A stretch of DNA of 64,000 nucleotides, taken from Pigmentiphaga sp. NML030171 (lineage in GTDB: Bacteria; Pseudomonadota; Gammaproteobacteria; Burkholderiales; Burkholderiaceae_B). Shown piece after piece: positions 8,685 through 17,460 of this stretch. The notes below the pieces were generated by a model. That model ran no database searches. It had not been told where the DNA came from and saw nothing but the letters and a program-made list of their open reading frames with translations. The stretch's first letter is position 1, and every line of letters starts with the position of its first letter. A program made the translations under genes and the position numbers. Where the stretch lies: NCBI RefSeq assembly GCF_002188635.1, contig NZ_NINX01000003.1, positions 1 through 64,000 of the forward strand. The letters run 5' to 3'.

Positions 8685-9857
8685 ATGAAAATCCAATCCG
8701 TCCGCGCCCGCGTCTTCGAATGGAAGGGCAAGACCGTTCCGCCCCAGGCCAATTTCTGCTCCAACGCCATGGACGCCCTATACGACCGCGGCGACTCCAT
8801 GAAGACCTTCCGCTTCCACGGCTGGACCGTGGTCGAGATCGAGACTGACGACGGCATCGTCGGCCTGGGCAACGTCGCGCTGGCGCCGCACATCGCCAAG
8901 GCCATCATCGACCAGTACCTGGCCCCGCTGGTGATCGGCCAGGACCCCTGGGACTACGAATACCTGTGGCAGCGCATGTACCGCTCCACGCTGGCCTGGG
9001 GCCGCAAGGGCGTGGCCATGGCGGCCATCTCGGCGGTGGACCTGGCCATCTGGGACATCCTGGGCAAGTCGGTGAACAAGCCCGTGTTCAAGCTGCTGGG
9101 CGGCCGCACCAAGGAACGCATCCCCTGCTACTACTCCAAGCTGTACCGGGGCGACCTGAAGGCCATGCAGGAAGAGGCGCAGACCTTCCTGGACCAGGGC
9201 TTCACCGCGTTCAAGATGCGCTTCGGCTACGGCCCCAACCACGGCACGCGCGGCGTGGCCGAGAACCTGAAGTCGGTGCAGGCCGTGCGCGAGGTCATCG
9301 GCTACGAGTCCGACCTGATGCTGGAGTGCTACATGGGCTGGGACCTGGACTACGCGCGCCGCATGCTGCCCAAGCTGGAGAAGTTCGAGCCGCGCTGGCT
9401 GGAAGAGCCCGTCATCGCCGACGACGTGGACGGCTATGCCGAACTGTCGCGGCTGAGCGCCATTCCCATCTCGGGCGGCGAGCATGAATTCACGCTGCAC
9501 GGCTTCCGCCAGCTGCTGGACAAGAAGGCGGTGTCGGTCGTGCAGTACGACACCAACCGCGTCGGCGGCATCACCGCTGCCCACAAGATCAACGCGCTGT
9601 GCGAGGCGCATGCCATACCCGTGATCCCGCACGCCGGCCAGATGCACAACTACCACCTGACCATGAGCACGCTGGCCTCGCCCATGAGCGAGTACTTCCC
9701 GCAGTTCGACGTGGAAGTGGGCAACGAACTCTTCTACTACATCTTCAAGGGCGAACCCGTCGCCAAGGACGGCTTCCTGCAGCTGGACGACACGGTGCCG
9801 GGCCTGGGCCTGACCCTGAACACCGAGTATCTCGATCAATTCCAGATCAGCGAGTGA
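8685..9857 (+). CDS. Enolase-superfamily dehydratase (mandelate racemase/L-rhamnonate dehydratase-like)
   Basis: The protein has 390 residues. It has the N-terminal capping domain followed by a TIM barrel. The metal ligands are E214 (LMLECYM), E240 (RWLEEP) and E266 (ISGGEHEF), with candidate acid-base residues K177 (AFKMRFG) and H316 ([11 protein letters not shown]). The first ligand is Glu where related rhamnonate dehydratases have Asp. The overall pattern [16 protein letters not shown] and the C-terminal SEYFP resemble the rhamnonate dehydratase group as I remember it. The expected reaction is loss of water from an aldonate to a 2-keto-3-deoxy acid. It follows the PdxA-like gene by about 20 bases in the same operon. 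Confidence 0.87.
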   Translation: MKIQSVRARVFEWKGKTVPPQANFCSNAMDALYDRGDSMKTFRFHGWTVVEIETDDGIVGLGNVALAPHIAKAIIDQYLAPLVIGQDPWDYEYLWQRMYRSTLAWGRKGVAMAAISAVDLAIWDILGKSVNKPVFKLLGGRTKERIPCYYSKLYRGDLKAMQEEAQTFLDQGFTAFKMRFGYGPNHGTRGVAENLKSVQAVREVIGYESDLMLECYMGWDLDYARRMLPKLEKFEPRWLEEPVIADDVDGYAELSRLSAIPISGGEHEFTLHGFRQLLDKKAVSVVQYDTNRVGGITAAHKINALCEAHAIPVIPHAGQMHNYHLTMSTLASPMSEYFPQFDVEVGNELFYYIFKGEPVAKDGFLQLDDTVPGLGLTLNTEYLDQFQISE

Positions 9858-9862
9858 ACATC

Positions 9863-10852
9863 ATGCGCGTCATCCAATTCATCGAGGACGGTCAGCTTTG
9901 CGTGGGCGTCGTGGCCGGCGACGACGAGATCGAAGTCAGCGGCGCCCGCGAGGGCGTGTACGGACTGGCCTTGCAGGCGGCCCGCGAGGGCGTGGCGCTG
10001 GAAGCGCTGGTCCGGCGCCTGGACTCGGGCCGCCGCGTGCGCTACCAGTCGCTGGTGGACGAGCGGCGCCTGCTGCCGCCGGTCACCCATCCCGACGCCG
10101 CCCGCATGCTGATCTCGGGCACCGGCCTGACCCACCTGGGCAGCGCCGCCTCGCGCGATGCCATGCACGCCAAGCTGCAGGAAGACACCAACCTGACCGA
10201 CTCCATGAAGATGTTCAAGCTGGGTGTCGAGGGCGGCAAGCCGGCGGCAGGCCAGGCGGGCGCGCAGCCCGAGTGGTTCTACAAGGGCGACGGCAGCCTG
10301 CTGGTGGCGCCGGAGTGCGACTTCCCCGTGCCCGGCTTCGCGCTGGACGCGGGCGAGGAGCCCGAGCTGGTGGGCGTGTACGTGATCGACGACCAGGGCG
10401 CGCCGCGCCGCATCGGCTTCGCCGTGGGCAACGAATTCTCGGACCACCTGACCGAGCGCTTCAACTATCTGTGGCTGGCGCATTCCAAGCTGCGGCCCTG
10501 CGCGTTCGGGCCCGAGCTGCTGCTGGGCGAACCGCCCGCCGACCTGCGGGGCGCCAGCCGCATCGTGCGCGGCGGCGAGGTCCTGTGGGAAAAACCCTTC
10601 GTCACCGGCGAGGCCAACATGAGCCACACCCTGGCCAACCTGGAACACCACCACTTCAAGTACCCGCAGTTCCGCCGCCCCGGCGACCTGCACGTGCACT
10701 ACTTCGGCACGGCCACGCTGAGCTTCTCCGACCAGATCCGCACCGTGGACGGCGACCGCTTCGAGATTTCGCTGGACGGCTTCGGCCGCCCCCTGCGCAA
10801 CGCCGTCCGCTTCGAGCCCGCGCCGGCCGTGGTCGGCGTCACGTCCCTGTAG
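9863..10852 (+). CDS. AraD1-type fumarylacetoacetate-hydrolase-fold protein
   Basis: The protein has 329 residues with an FAH-type C-terminal core (GFAVGNEFSDHLTERFNYLWLAHSKLRPCAFGPELLLG) and a conserved GTGLTHLGSAASRDAMHAK segment. These match the AraD1 family found next to sugar-acid dehydratases. Such proteins act on 2-keto-3-deoxy sugar acids, for example dehydrating 2-keto-3-deoxypentonate to 2-oxoglutarate semialdehyde. It starts five bases after the enolase-type dehydratase and is followed within eight bases by the aldehyde dehydrogenase. This order matches the last steps of a Weimberg-like pathway. The exact reaction is inferred. Confidence 0.8.
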   Translation: MRVIQFIEDGQLCVGVVAGDDEIEVSGAREGVYGLALQAAREGVALEALVRRLDSGRRVRYQSLVDERRLLPPVTHPDAARMLISGTGLTHLGSAASRDAMHAKLQEDTNLTDSMKMFKLGVEGGKPAAGQAGAQPEWFYKGDGSLLVAPECDFPVPGFALDAGEEPELVGVYVIDDQGAPRRIGFAVGNEFSDHLTERFNYLWLAHSKLRPCAFGPELLLGEPPADLRGASRIVRGGEVLWEKPFVTGEANMSHTLANLEHHHFKYPQFRRPGDLHVHYFGTATLSFSDQIRTVDGDRFEISLDGFGRPLRNAVRFEPAPAVVGVTSL

Positions 10853-10859
10853 AACCGAC

Positions 10860-12302
10860 ATGAACACACCGGAATACCATCTGTACATAGCCGGCGAATG
10901 GATGCCGGGCGTCTCCGCCCGCCCCAACGTCAACCCCTCGGACACCAGCGACGTGATCGGCCTGTACGCCCAGGCCGACGCCGGGCTGGCGCACCGCGCC
11001 ATCGCCGCGGCGGCGCGGGCCCGGCCGGCCTGGGCCGCGTCCACGCCCCAGCAGCGTTTCGACGTGCTGGACGCGGTCGGCGGCGAGCTGCTGGCGCGCA
11101 AGGAAGAGATCGGCCGCATGCTGTCGCGCGAGGAAGGCAAGACCCTGCCCGAGGGCATGGGTGAGGTCGCGCGCGCCGCGATGATCTTCAAGTTCTTCGC
11201 CGGCGAGGCCCTGCGCACGCCCGGCGACTTGCTGCCGTCGGTCCGCCCCAACGTCGGCGTCGAAGTGTTCCGCCAGCCCGTGGGCACGGTCGGCCTGATC
11301 ACGCCGTGGAACTTCCCCATTGCCATCCCGGCATGGAAGATCGCGCCGGCGCTGGCCTACGGCAACACCGTGGTTTTCAAGCCCGCCGAACTGGTGCCGG
11401 GTTCGGCCTGGCTGCTGGCCGAGATCCTGTCGCGCACCGCGCTGCCCAAGGGCGCGTTCAACCTCGTCATGGGCGCCGGCTCGGCCGTGGGCCAGGCATT
11501 CGTCGATTCCCCCGAGGTCCAGGCCATCAGCTTCACCGGATCGGTGGCCACCGGCCGCCGCATCATCGCCGGGGCCGCCGCGCGCGGCGCCAAGGTGCAA
11601 TGCGAGATGGGCGGCAAGAACCCGCTGGTGGTGCTGGACGACGCCAACCTGGAGCAGGCCGTGGAAACCGCGGTGCAGGGTTCGTACTTTTCCACCGGCC
11701 AGCGCTGCACGGCGTCGAGCAAGCTGATCGTGACCGAGAACATCCATGACCGCTTCGTGAAGGCGATGCAGGCACGCATGGCCACGCTGAACGTCGGCCA
11801 CGCGTTGCGGGCCGGCGTGGACATCGGCCCGGTCGTGGACGAGCGCCAGCTCGCGCAGAACCTGTCCTACCTGGACATCGCCCGGCGCGAGGGAGCGCAG
11901 GCCATCACCGGCGGCGAAACGCTGGAGCGCGACACCACGGGCTATTTCCAAGCGCCCGCGCTGGTAACAGGCACCGAGCCCGGCATGCGCATCAACCGCG
12001 AGGAAGTCTTCGGCCCCGTCGCCAGCGTGCTGCGCGCCCGCGATTACGACGAGGCCCTGCACCTGGCCAACGACAACGAGTTCGGCCTGGCGTCCGGCAT
12101 CTGCACGACCTCGTTGAAGTACGCCGCGCATTTCCGGCAGCACGCCCAGGCGGGCATGGTGATGGTGAACCTGCCCACGGCCGGCGTCGACTATCACGTG
12201 CCCTTCGGGGGGACCAAGGCTTCATCCTACGGCCCGCGCGAGCAGGGCCGCCATGCGGCCGAGTTCTACACCACGGTCAAGACCGCCTACATCGCAAGCT
12301 GA
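10860..12302 (+). CDS. Aldehyde dehydrogenase, 2-oxoglutarate semialdehyde (2,5-dioxovalerate) type
   Basis: This 480-residue NAD(P)-dependent aldehyde dehydrogenase has the full catalytic set: N151 (TPWNFP), E249 (CEMGGKN) and C283 (STGQRCTASS). Cofactor-binding motifs VVFKPAEL and SFTGSVATG are also present. The C-terminal SSYGPREQG followed by AAEFYTTVKTAY is characteristic of ketoglutarate-semialdehyde dehydrogenases. It would feed the product of the sugar-acid pathway into the TCA cycle as 2-oxoglutarate. It sits between the AraD1-type gene and the second Bug gene, with 7 and 20 base gaps. Another semialdehyde is possible. Confidence 0.9.
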   Translation: MNTPEYHLYIAGEWMPGVSARPNVNPSDTSDVIGLYAQADAGLAHRAIAAAARARPAWAASTPQQRFDVLDAVGGELLARKEEIGRMLSREEGKTLPEGMGEVARAAMIFKFFAGEALRTPGDLLPSVRPNVGVEVFRQPVGTVGLITPWNFPIAIPAWKIAPALAYGNTVVFKPAELVPGSAWLLAEILSRTALPKGAFNLVMGAGSAVGQAFVDSPEVQAISFTGSVATGRRIIAGAAARGAKVQCEMGGKNPLVVLDDANLEQAVETAVQGSYFSTGQRCTASSKLIVTENIHDRFVKAMQARMATLNVGHALRAGVDIGPVVDERQLAQNLSYLDIARREGAQAITGGETLERDTTGYFQAPALVTGTEPGMRINREEVFGPVASVLRARDYDEALHLANDNEFGLASGICTTSLKYAAHFRQHAQAGMVMVNLPTAGVDYHVPFGGTKASSYGPREQGRHAAEFYTTVKTAYIAS

Positions 12303-12322
12303 AAACCATCCAGGAGACAAAC

Positions 12323-13303
12323 ATGCACTTCCCCACCCGCCACAGGCTGGCCCTGGCCGCCGCCTGCACGCTGCTTGCCCCGCCCGCCGTCCAGGCCCAG
12401 GGCAACTTTCCCAGCCAGCCGGTCAGGATCATCGTCGGCTCGGAGGCCGGCAGCGCGCCCGACGTGCTGGCCCGCGTGCTGGGCAAGGAACTGTCCGCGG
12501 GACTGGGGCAGGCCATCATCGTCGAGAACCGCGCCGGCGCCACCGGCACCATAGGCGCCAATGCGGTGGCCTCGGCCGCGCCCGACGGCTACACGCTGCT
12601 GATGGGCACGGTGTCCAACATCGCGCTGGCCCCATCCTTCTACCCCATCAAGTACAAGCCCACCGAGAGCTTCACTCCCATCAGCATGGTCGCCTCGGTA
12701 CCGCTGGTGCTGGTGGCATCCCCGGCCACCGGCATCGCCAGCGTCGAGCAACTGCGCACCAAGCTGAAACAGGCGGCCAAGGGTTCGTACAGCTATTCCT
12801 CGCCCGGCGTGGGCGGCCCCCAGCACCTGGCCGGCGTGCTGCTGGGCAAGCAGATGGGCACGGAACTGCTGCACGTTCCCTACAAGAGCGGCGGCGCGGC
12901 GCTGACCGCGGTGGCGGGCGGCGAGACCCAGATCGGCTTCGCCGGCATCGCCGCCGCCATCGGCCTGGTGCAGGCCAAGCGCGTGACACCGCTGTTCGTG
13001 ACCGCCGGCCAGCGTTTCCCGCAATTCCCCAACGTGCCGTCGGCGCCGGAAGCCGGGCTGCCCGAGCTGGACGTGGACAACTGGCACGCGCTGTTCGCGC
13101 CGGCCGGCCTGCCCGCGCCGGTGCGCGCCACGCTGGAGGCGGCGGTGAACAAGGCCTTGCAGTCTCCCGAGGTGAAAAAGCAGTTCGAATCGCTGGGCGC
13201 CGCGCCCACGGGCAGCACCGGCAAGGAACTGGCCGAAAAAGTCACCGCGGAAACCGCGCGCTGGACGAAAATCGTCGACGACAACGGCATCAAGGCACAG
13301 TAG
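12323..13303 (+). CDS. Bug/TctC-type periplasmic binding protein
   Basis: The protein has 326 residues, with a signal peptide MHFPTRHRLALAAACTLL cleaved near VQAQ-GN. The mature part starts FPSQPVRIIVGSEAGSAPDVLARVL and continues with IVENRAGATG and PDGYTLLMG. GGAGAC precedes the ATG at good spacing. It is the second Bug protein of the same operon. The operon thus has two separate binding proteins and no membrane subunit. Each Bug is followed directly by a sulfatase, so the two pairs may handle two related sulfated substrates. Confidence 0.88.
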   Translation: MHFPTRHRLALAAACTLLAPPAVQAQGNFPSQPVRIIVGSEAGSAPDVLARVLGKELSAGLGQAIIVENRAGATGTIGANAVASAAPDGYTLLMGTVSNIALAPSFYPIKYKPTESFTPISMVASVPLVLVASPATGIASVEQLRTKLKQAAKGSYSYSSPGVGGPQHLAGVLLGKQMGTELLHVPYKSGGAALTAVAGGETQIGFAGIAAAIGLVQAKRVTPLFVTAGQRFPQFPNVPSAPEAGLPELDVDNWHALFAPAGLPAPVRATLEAAVNKALQSPEVKKQFESLGAAPTGSTGKELAEKVTAETARWTKIVDDNGIKAQ

Positions 13304-14752
13304 ATGAAACCCTCCAACCTGCTGATCATCATGGACGACGAGCACAACAAGAAGGTGCTCGGCTACAACGGCCATCCCATGGTCCGCACCCCCAACCTGG
13401 ACCGGCTGGCGGCGCGCAGCACCTCGTTCGAGGCCGCCTATTCCAGTTCGCCCATCTGCGTGCCGGCGCGGGCCGCCTTCGCCACCGGCCGCCACGTGCA
13501 CGAGACGGGCTACTGGGACAACGCCATCGCCTACGACGGCCGCGTCCCGAGCTGGGCCCACGCGCTGCGCGACGCCGGCCGGCTGGCGGTGTCCATCGGC
13601 AAGCTGCACTACACCGGCGACGACATCGACGGCGGCTTCACCGAGCAGATCATCCCCATGCACATCGAGGCCGGGGTGGGCGACCTGTACGGCCTGATAC
13701 GCGACCCGCTGCCCATCCGCCACCAGTCGGCCGACCTGGCCAAGAGCATCGGGCCCGGCGAAAGCAGCTATACCCGCTACGACCGCGACATCACCGACAA
13801 GACGGTCGAGTGGCTGCAGGCACGCGGCCGGCAGCGCCAGGACCAGCCGTGGGTGCTGTTCACCTCATACATCGCGCCCCATTCGCCGCTGATCGCGCCG
13901 CCCGAGTTCTACGCGATGTACGACCCCCAGGCCATCCCGCTGCCCAAGCGCGCATCGGGCCCGCTGCATCCCTGGATACAGGCCTGGAACGACTGCTACC
14001 GCTTCGACTCGCACTTCGAAAGCGACGAGCAGCGGCGCATCGCCATCGCTTCGTACTTCGGACTGTGCTCGTTCCTGGACCACAACGTCGGACGCATCCT
14101 GCACGCGTTGGAGACCAGCGGACTGGCCGCCGACACCCGCGTCATCTTCCTGTCCGACCATGGCGACAACCTGGGCTCGCGCTCGCTGTGGGGCAAGTCG
14201 ACCATGTACGAGGAATCCGCCGGCATCCCCATGCTGGCCAGCGGCCCCGGCTTCGAGGCCGGACGCAAGGTGCGCACGCCGGTCTCGCACGTGGACATGT
14301 ATCCCACCGTCATGCAGGCGGCCGGCCTGGCCTGCCCCGCGGGGCTGCCCGGCAAGTCGCTGCTGGAGATCGCCGCCGGGCCGGACGACGGCCAGCGCGC
14401 CATCCTGAGCGAGTACCACGCGGCCGGTTCGGTCAGCGCCGCCTACATGCTGCGCCGTGGCCACCACAAGTACATCCACTACACCGGCTACGCGCCCGAG
14501 CTGTTCGACCTGCAGCAGGACCCCGAGGAATTGCACGACCTGGCGGGCAAGCCCGAGAGCACGCCGCTGCTGGCCGGATTCGAGGCGCACCTGCGCGGCC
14601 TGCTGGATCCCGAGGCGGTGGACCGGCAGGCCAAGCGGGACCAGGCCGCGCTGATCGCCCAGCATGGCGGCGCCGAGCGCATCCTCAAGCGGGGCGGCAG
14701 CAGCTACACCCCCATCCCGGGCGAAGAGGTCAAGCTGCTCAATGAACAATGA
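13304..14752 (+). CDS. Sulfatase of the choline-sulfatase-like group
   Basis: This 482-residue type I sulfatase has a formylglycine motif CVPAR at residues 52-56, inside SSPICVPARAAFATGR. The metal-binding acidic pair is in IIMDDEHNKK (D11, D12) and the second metal site is FLSDHGDNLGSRSLWGKS. There is no signal peptide. The start codon directly follows the stop of the Bug gene with no gap. Sequence identity to the first sulfatase of the operon looks low, so this is not a recent duplication. The GEQ-poor C-terminus typical of true choline sulfatases is not evident, and the ester is unknown. Confidence 0.88.
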   Translation: MKPSNLLIIMDDEHNKKVLGYNGHPMVRTPNLDRLAARSTSFEAAYSSSPICVPARAAFATGRHVHETGYWDNAIAYDGRVPSWAHALRDAGRLAVSIGKLHYTGDDIDGGFTEQIIPMHIEAGVGDLYGLIRDPLPIRHQSADLAKSIGPGESSYTRYDRDITDKTVEWLQARGRQRQDQPWVLFTSYIAPHSPLIAPPEFYAMYDPQAIPLPKRASGPLHPWIQAWNDCYRFDSHFESDEQRRIAIASYFGLCSFLDHNVGRILHALETSGLAADTRVIFLSDHGDNLGSRSLWGKSTMYEESAGIPMLASGPGFEAGRKVRTPVSHVDMYPTVMQAAGLACPAGLPGKSLLEIAAGPDDGQRAILSEYHAAGSVSAAYMLRRGHHKYIHYTGYAPELFDLQQDPEELHDLAGKPESTPLLAGFEAHLRGLLDPEAVDRQAKRDQAALIAQHGGAERILKRGGSSYTPIPGEEVKLLNEQ

Positions 14753-15590
14753 CCCGCTCGGACGCGGCCCGCTGCTGCCCGGCCCCGGCGTGCTGGCCGG
14801 CGCCGGCGCGGCGATTCTGGTGGCGCTGGCCGTGCTGGCCTGGGTAGCCGGCGCCGACGCGCTGGCATGGCTGCAACAGTCGATGGTGGACGGCCGGCCG
14901 CACCGCATCGACATGGCCCAGGCCTGGCATGCGCGCGCGATGGTGCTGGCCTGGGCGGTCATGATCCCGCTGGGCATCCTCGCGGCGCGTTTCTTCAAGG
15001 TCATGCCACGGCAGGCGTGGCCGGCGGCGCTGGACAACAAGTGTTGGTGGCACGCGCACCTCGCGCTCCAGATCGGGGGGGTGCTGGCGACCACGGGGGC
15101 GGTGGCGCTGGTCTGGCAAACGTCGGGGTCGGACACGGGGCTGGCCCGCGTGCATCGCGCCTCGGCCTGGGCGACCTGTGCGCTGGCCGCGTTGCAGGTG
15201 CTGGGCGGCATGCTGCGCGGTTCGAAGGGAAATCCGGACGAACCGGGCGACCATTACGACATGACCGGCCGGCGCGTCGTGTTCGAGGCTGCGCACAAGC
15301 TGGCGGGCTATCTGGCGCTGGCCGTGGCGGCCGTGGCGATCGTTACCGGACTGCTGTACGTCAACGCGCCGCGCTGGATGCCGGTGCTGATCGGCGCCTG
15401 GAGCCTGGCATGGGCCGGCGCGTTCGCGTGGCTGCAATGCCGCGGCTGGTGCATCGATACCTACCAGGCGATCTGGGGCGCCGACCCGCGCCACCCCGGC
15501 AATCGCCGGCCGCCCATCGGGCCGGGCATCCGGCAACTGCGCGCTTCCGGCGTGCGCTCGAGCCAGGTCGGAACACCACCCGCCGCCTAG
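14742..15590 (+). CDS. Cytochrome b561-like transmembrane protein
   Basis: This 282-residue integral membrane protein has about six helices. Four conserved His positions fit the eukaryotic-type cytochrome b561 domain: H63 in AWHARAMVLAWAVMIPLGIL, H104/H106 in WWHAHLALQ, H138 in RVHRASAW and H185 in FEAAHKLAGYLAL. The segments AWAVMIPLGILAARFFK and LAALQVLGGMLR match the family pattern. Such proteins bind two b hemes and move electrons across a membrane. The start overlaps the end of the sulfatase gene by 11 bases. Its role in the operon is unclear; it may accept electrons from an oxidation step. The stop overlaps the convergent VOC gene stop in a shared CTAG. Confidence 0.72.
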   Translation: MNNDPLGRGPLLPGPGVLAGAGAAILVALAVLAWVAGADALAWLQQSMVDGRPHRIDMAQAWHARAMVLAWAVMIPLGILAARFFKVMPRQAWPAALDNKCWWHAHLALQIGGVLATTGAVALVWQTSGSDTGLARVHRASAWATCALAALQVLGGMLRGSKGNPDEPGDHYDMTGRRVVFEAAHKLAGYLALAVAAVAIVTGLLYVNAPRWMPVLIGAWSLAWAGAFAWLQCRGWCIDTYQAIWGADPRHPGNRRPPIGPGIRQLRASGVRSSQVGTPPAA

Positions 15591-16531
15591 GCCGCGCTCA
15601 ACGCATCTTCCAGCCTGGCCAGGTCGGCCTCGCCGGCCTGGGCGAACTCCACCAGGAAGCCATCGGGATCGACGGCCGTCAGGCTGCGCGCCGCTGGCGC
15701 GCCCGTCAGGCATCCCAGCGACCGCAGCCGCCCGGCGGCCGCGTCCAGGTCCGTGGCGCCAGCTACGTCGAAGCTGTAGTGGTGCATGCCGGCCACGTCG
15801 CCCTGGATGATCGCCAACTGATAGGCGGTCGGGTGCCCCGAGGCGCGCAGCAGGATGCCGCGTTCAGATCGCGCCACCATCTCCAGCCCCGCCACTTCGG
15901 TATAGAACGCCTCCATGGGCGCCAGCGACGTCGTCGTCAGCACGACGTGCGACAGCCGCAAGGGTTGCATGACCGCGCCGGGCACGGGCCGGCGATCTGG
16001 CTCGGCGCTCCAGCGCCGGTCGGTCGCGGGCGCCTCGCTGCCCGGCTTCCAGGTCGATGTGATCAATTCGACGTCGCCGTGCAGAACGGCGCGCCAGTCC
16101 TTGATGGTGTCGGCGTAGAACTCGTTGGTGTTGCCGTCGGGGTCCTTCAGATAGACGCTGTGGGCGATCTGGTGGTCGAGCGTGCGCGGCACCGCGATGC
16201 CGGCGGCGCGCGCGCGCTCGTAGGCGCGCACCAGCTCGGCTTCGGTGTCCATCTCCCAGGCGATGTGGTTCAGGTTGATCGCCCGCGCCGTGCCCTTGGC
16301 GATCTGCGTGTGGCCGTCGCGGCCCTGGCGGGCCTCGCTCGTGCGCTCCATCATGCCGACGTCGTGAGGCGTATGGCCGGTGCCCATGAAGGCGGCGCGC
16401 AGCCCGCTTTCGGTGAACTCCAGGTTCAGGCCGCAGACGTCGCGATAGAAGTCGATGGACCGCTGCAGATCGGCCACGACGAGGTTCACGTGCCCCAGGC
16501 GGCGGGGTTGGAAGATGGCTCCCTGGTTCAT
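15587..16531 (-). CDS. Two-domain VOC protein, extradiol-dioxygenase type
   Basis: This 314-residue protein has two vicinal-oxygen-chelate modules. Module one has H14 (RLGHVNLVV), H89 (NLNHIAWEM) and E137 (GNTNEFYA). Module two has H195 (RLSHVVLTT), H250/H251 (GMHHYSFDV) and E295 (FLVEFA). Both modules therefore keep a possible His-His-Glu metal site, whereas class I extradiol dioxygenases normally keep only the second. The reaction is probably ring cleavage of a catechol-like or hydroxypyridine-like diol. The ATG overlaps the stop of the upstream hydrolase (ATGA). It is divergent from the flavoprotein monooxygenase gene. Confidence 0.82.
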   Translation of the reverse strand: MNQGAIFQPRRLGHVNLVVADLQRSIDFYRDVCGLNLEFTESGLRAAFMGTGHTPHDVGMMERTSEARQGRDGHTQIAKGTARAINLNHIAWEMDTEAELVRAYERARAAGIAVPRTLDHQIAHSVYLKDPDGNTNEFYADTIKDWRAVLHGDVELITSTWKPGSEAPATDRRWSAEPDRRPVPGAVMQPLRLSHVVLTTTSLAPMEAFYTEVAGLEMVARSERGILLRASGHPTAYQLAIIQGDVAGMHHYSFDVAGATDLDAAAGRLRSLGCLTGAPAARSLTAVDPDGFLVEFAQAGEADLARLEDALSAA

Positions 16532-17400
16532 TGTGGTTTTCCTGTGGTGAGGGTCGAAAGTAGAAGGCCGGCCGCGCGCGACCATTCGCTGGCCGGGTCG
16601 GCGCAGGCTTCGTGCGAGGTGAAGTGGTCGCCAGGCAGCACCTGCCAGCTCACGCGGGCGCCGGGCTGCGCGGCCAGCGCGCGCGCGAACGCCTGGTTCT
16701 GTTCGCGGGTGCGCGCAAAATCGTGTTCGCCCCAGGCCAGGTGGAAGGGCACCGCGTTGCCCGCCACATGCCGCGCGGGGCTCCAGGCGTCCAGGCCGCC
16801 GCCCAGCGCTTCCCGCATCCTGCGATCGGCCTCGGCCGCGGGCCGTTGCAGGAAATCCAGGTCCAGCGGCGCGCTGGAAGGCAGGCAGGCCTTGACCACG
16901 TCGCCAGGCAGCCCGGCGTCGCGGCACAGGTCCGGACGCAAGGCCAGCACCGCCGCAAGATGCCCGCCGGCCGAATGCCCGCCTACCGCGATCCGGCCCG
17001 GGTCGCCGCCCAGCGCGGCACAGTGCTGGTAGACCCAGCGCAGCGCGGCCACGCAGTCGTCCACGATCTCGCTCATGCCCACGGACGGGGCCAGCCGGTA
17101 CGAAGCGGAGACGAACACGGCCGGCATGGCCAGCACCGGCGGCGCCAGATAGCCCATCCATTCCTTGTAGCCGTTCATCCAGGCGCCGCCATGGAAATAC
17201 AGCAGCACCGGCAGCGGACCCGGCGGCGCATCGGGCAGGTAGACGTCGACCTTCTGCCAGTAGTCGCCGCCATAGGGCTGGTCGGCCAGGACGCGATGCC
17301 GGCCCATGGCGTCGGCGGTCGCCGCCAGCGCGCGGCGGGCATAGTCGGCCGCGCCGGCGTGCAGCATGGGAGGTAATGCCGGAAGATCGTCGAATGCCAT
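16528..17400 (-). CDS. Alpha/beta hydrolase, kynurenine-formamidase/HSL-like
   Basis: The protein has 290 residues with an oxyanion motif HGGAW (70-74), nucleophile elbow GGHSAGG with S143, an Asp in AWGEHDFA and a C-terminal His in LPGDHFTSH. The ATG chosen has GGAG upstream; a longer in-frame start lies in the operator region and is unlikely. Enzymes of this group hydrolyse esters or formamides. It is the first gene of a two-gene operon with the VOC dioxygenase. A role in hydrolysing an amide or ester product of ring cleavage is inferred. Confidence 0.82.
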   Translation of the reverse strand: MAFDDLPALPPMLHAGAADYARRALAATADAMGRHRVLADQPYGGDYWQKVDVYLPDAPPGPLPVLLYFHGGAWMNGYKEWMGYLAPPVLAMPAVFVSASYRLAPSVGMSEIVDDCVAALRWVYQHCAALGGDPGRIAVGGHSAGGHLAAVLALRPDLCRDAGLPGDVVKACLPSSAPLDLDFLQRPAAEADRRMREALGGGLDAWSPARHVAGNAVPFHLAWGEHDFARTREQNQAFARALAAQPGARVSWQVLPGDHFTSHEACADPASEWSRAAGLLLSTLTTGKPQ

Positions 17401-17460
17401 GGATGCTCCGCAGACAGGCCGGACGATGCCGGCCGCGATGGGGACAAGGTAGCTCACGCA

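Noticed and set aside
12253-14745. An 830-codon plus-strand open frame covering a Bug and a sulfatase gene
   Set aside because: It is in the wrong frame relative to both recognised proteins and shows only Arg/Ala/Gly-rich sequence.
12323-14752. Second Bug-sulfatase pair as a recent duplication of the first
   Set aside because: The two sulfatases differ in length, formylglycine context and metal-site sequence, and the Bug proteins differ throughout. Similar order, but not a recent copy.
15587-15590. Convergent genes sharing CTAG as overlapping stop codons, also at 55573-55576
   Set aside because: Notable because it occurs twice, but tail-to-tail four-base overlaps are common in compact genomes and need no special function.
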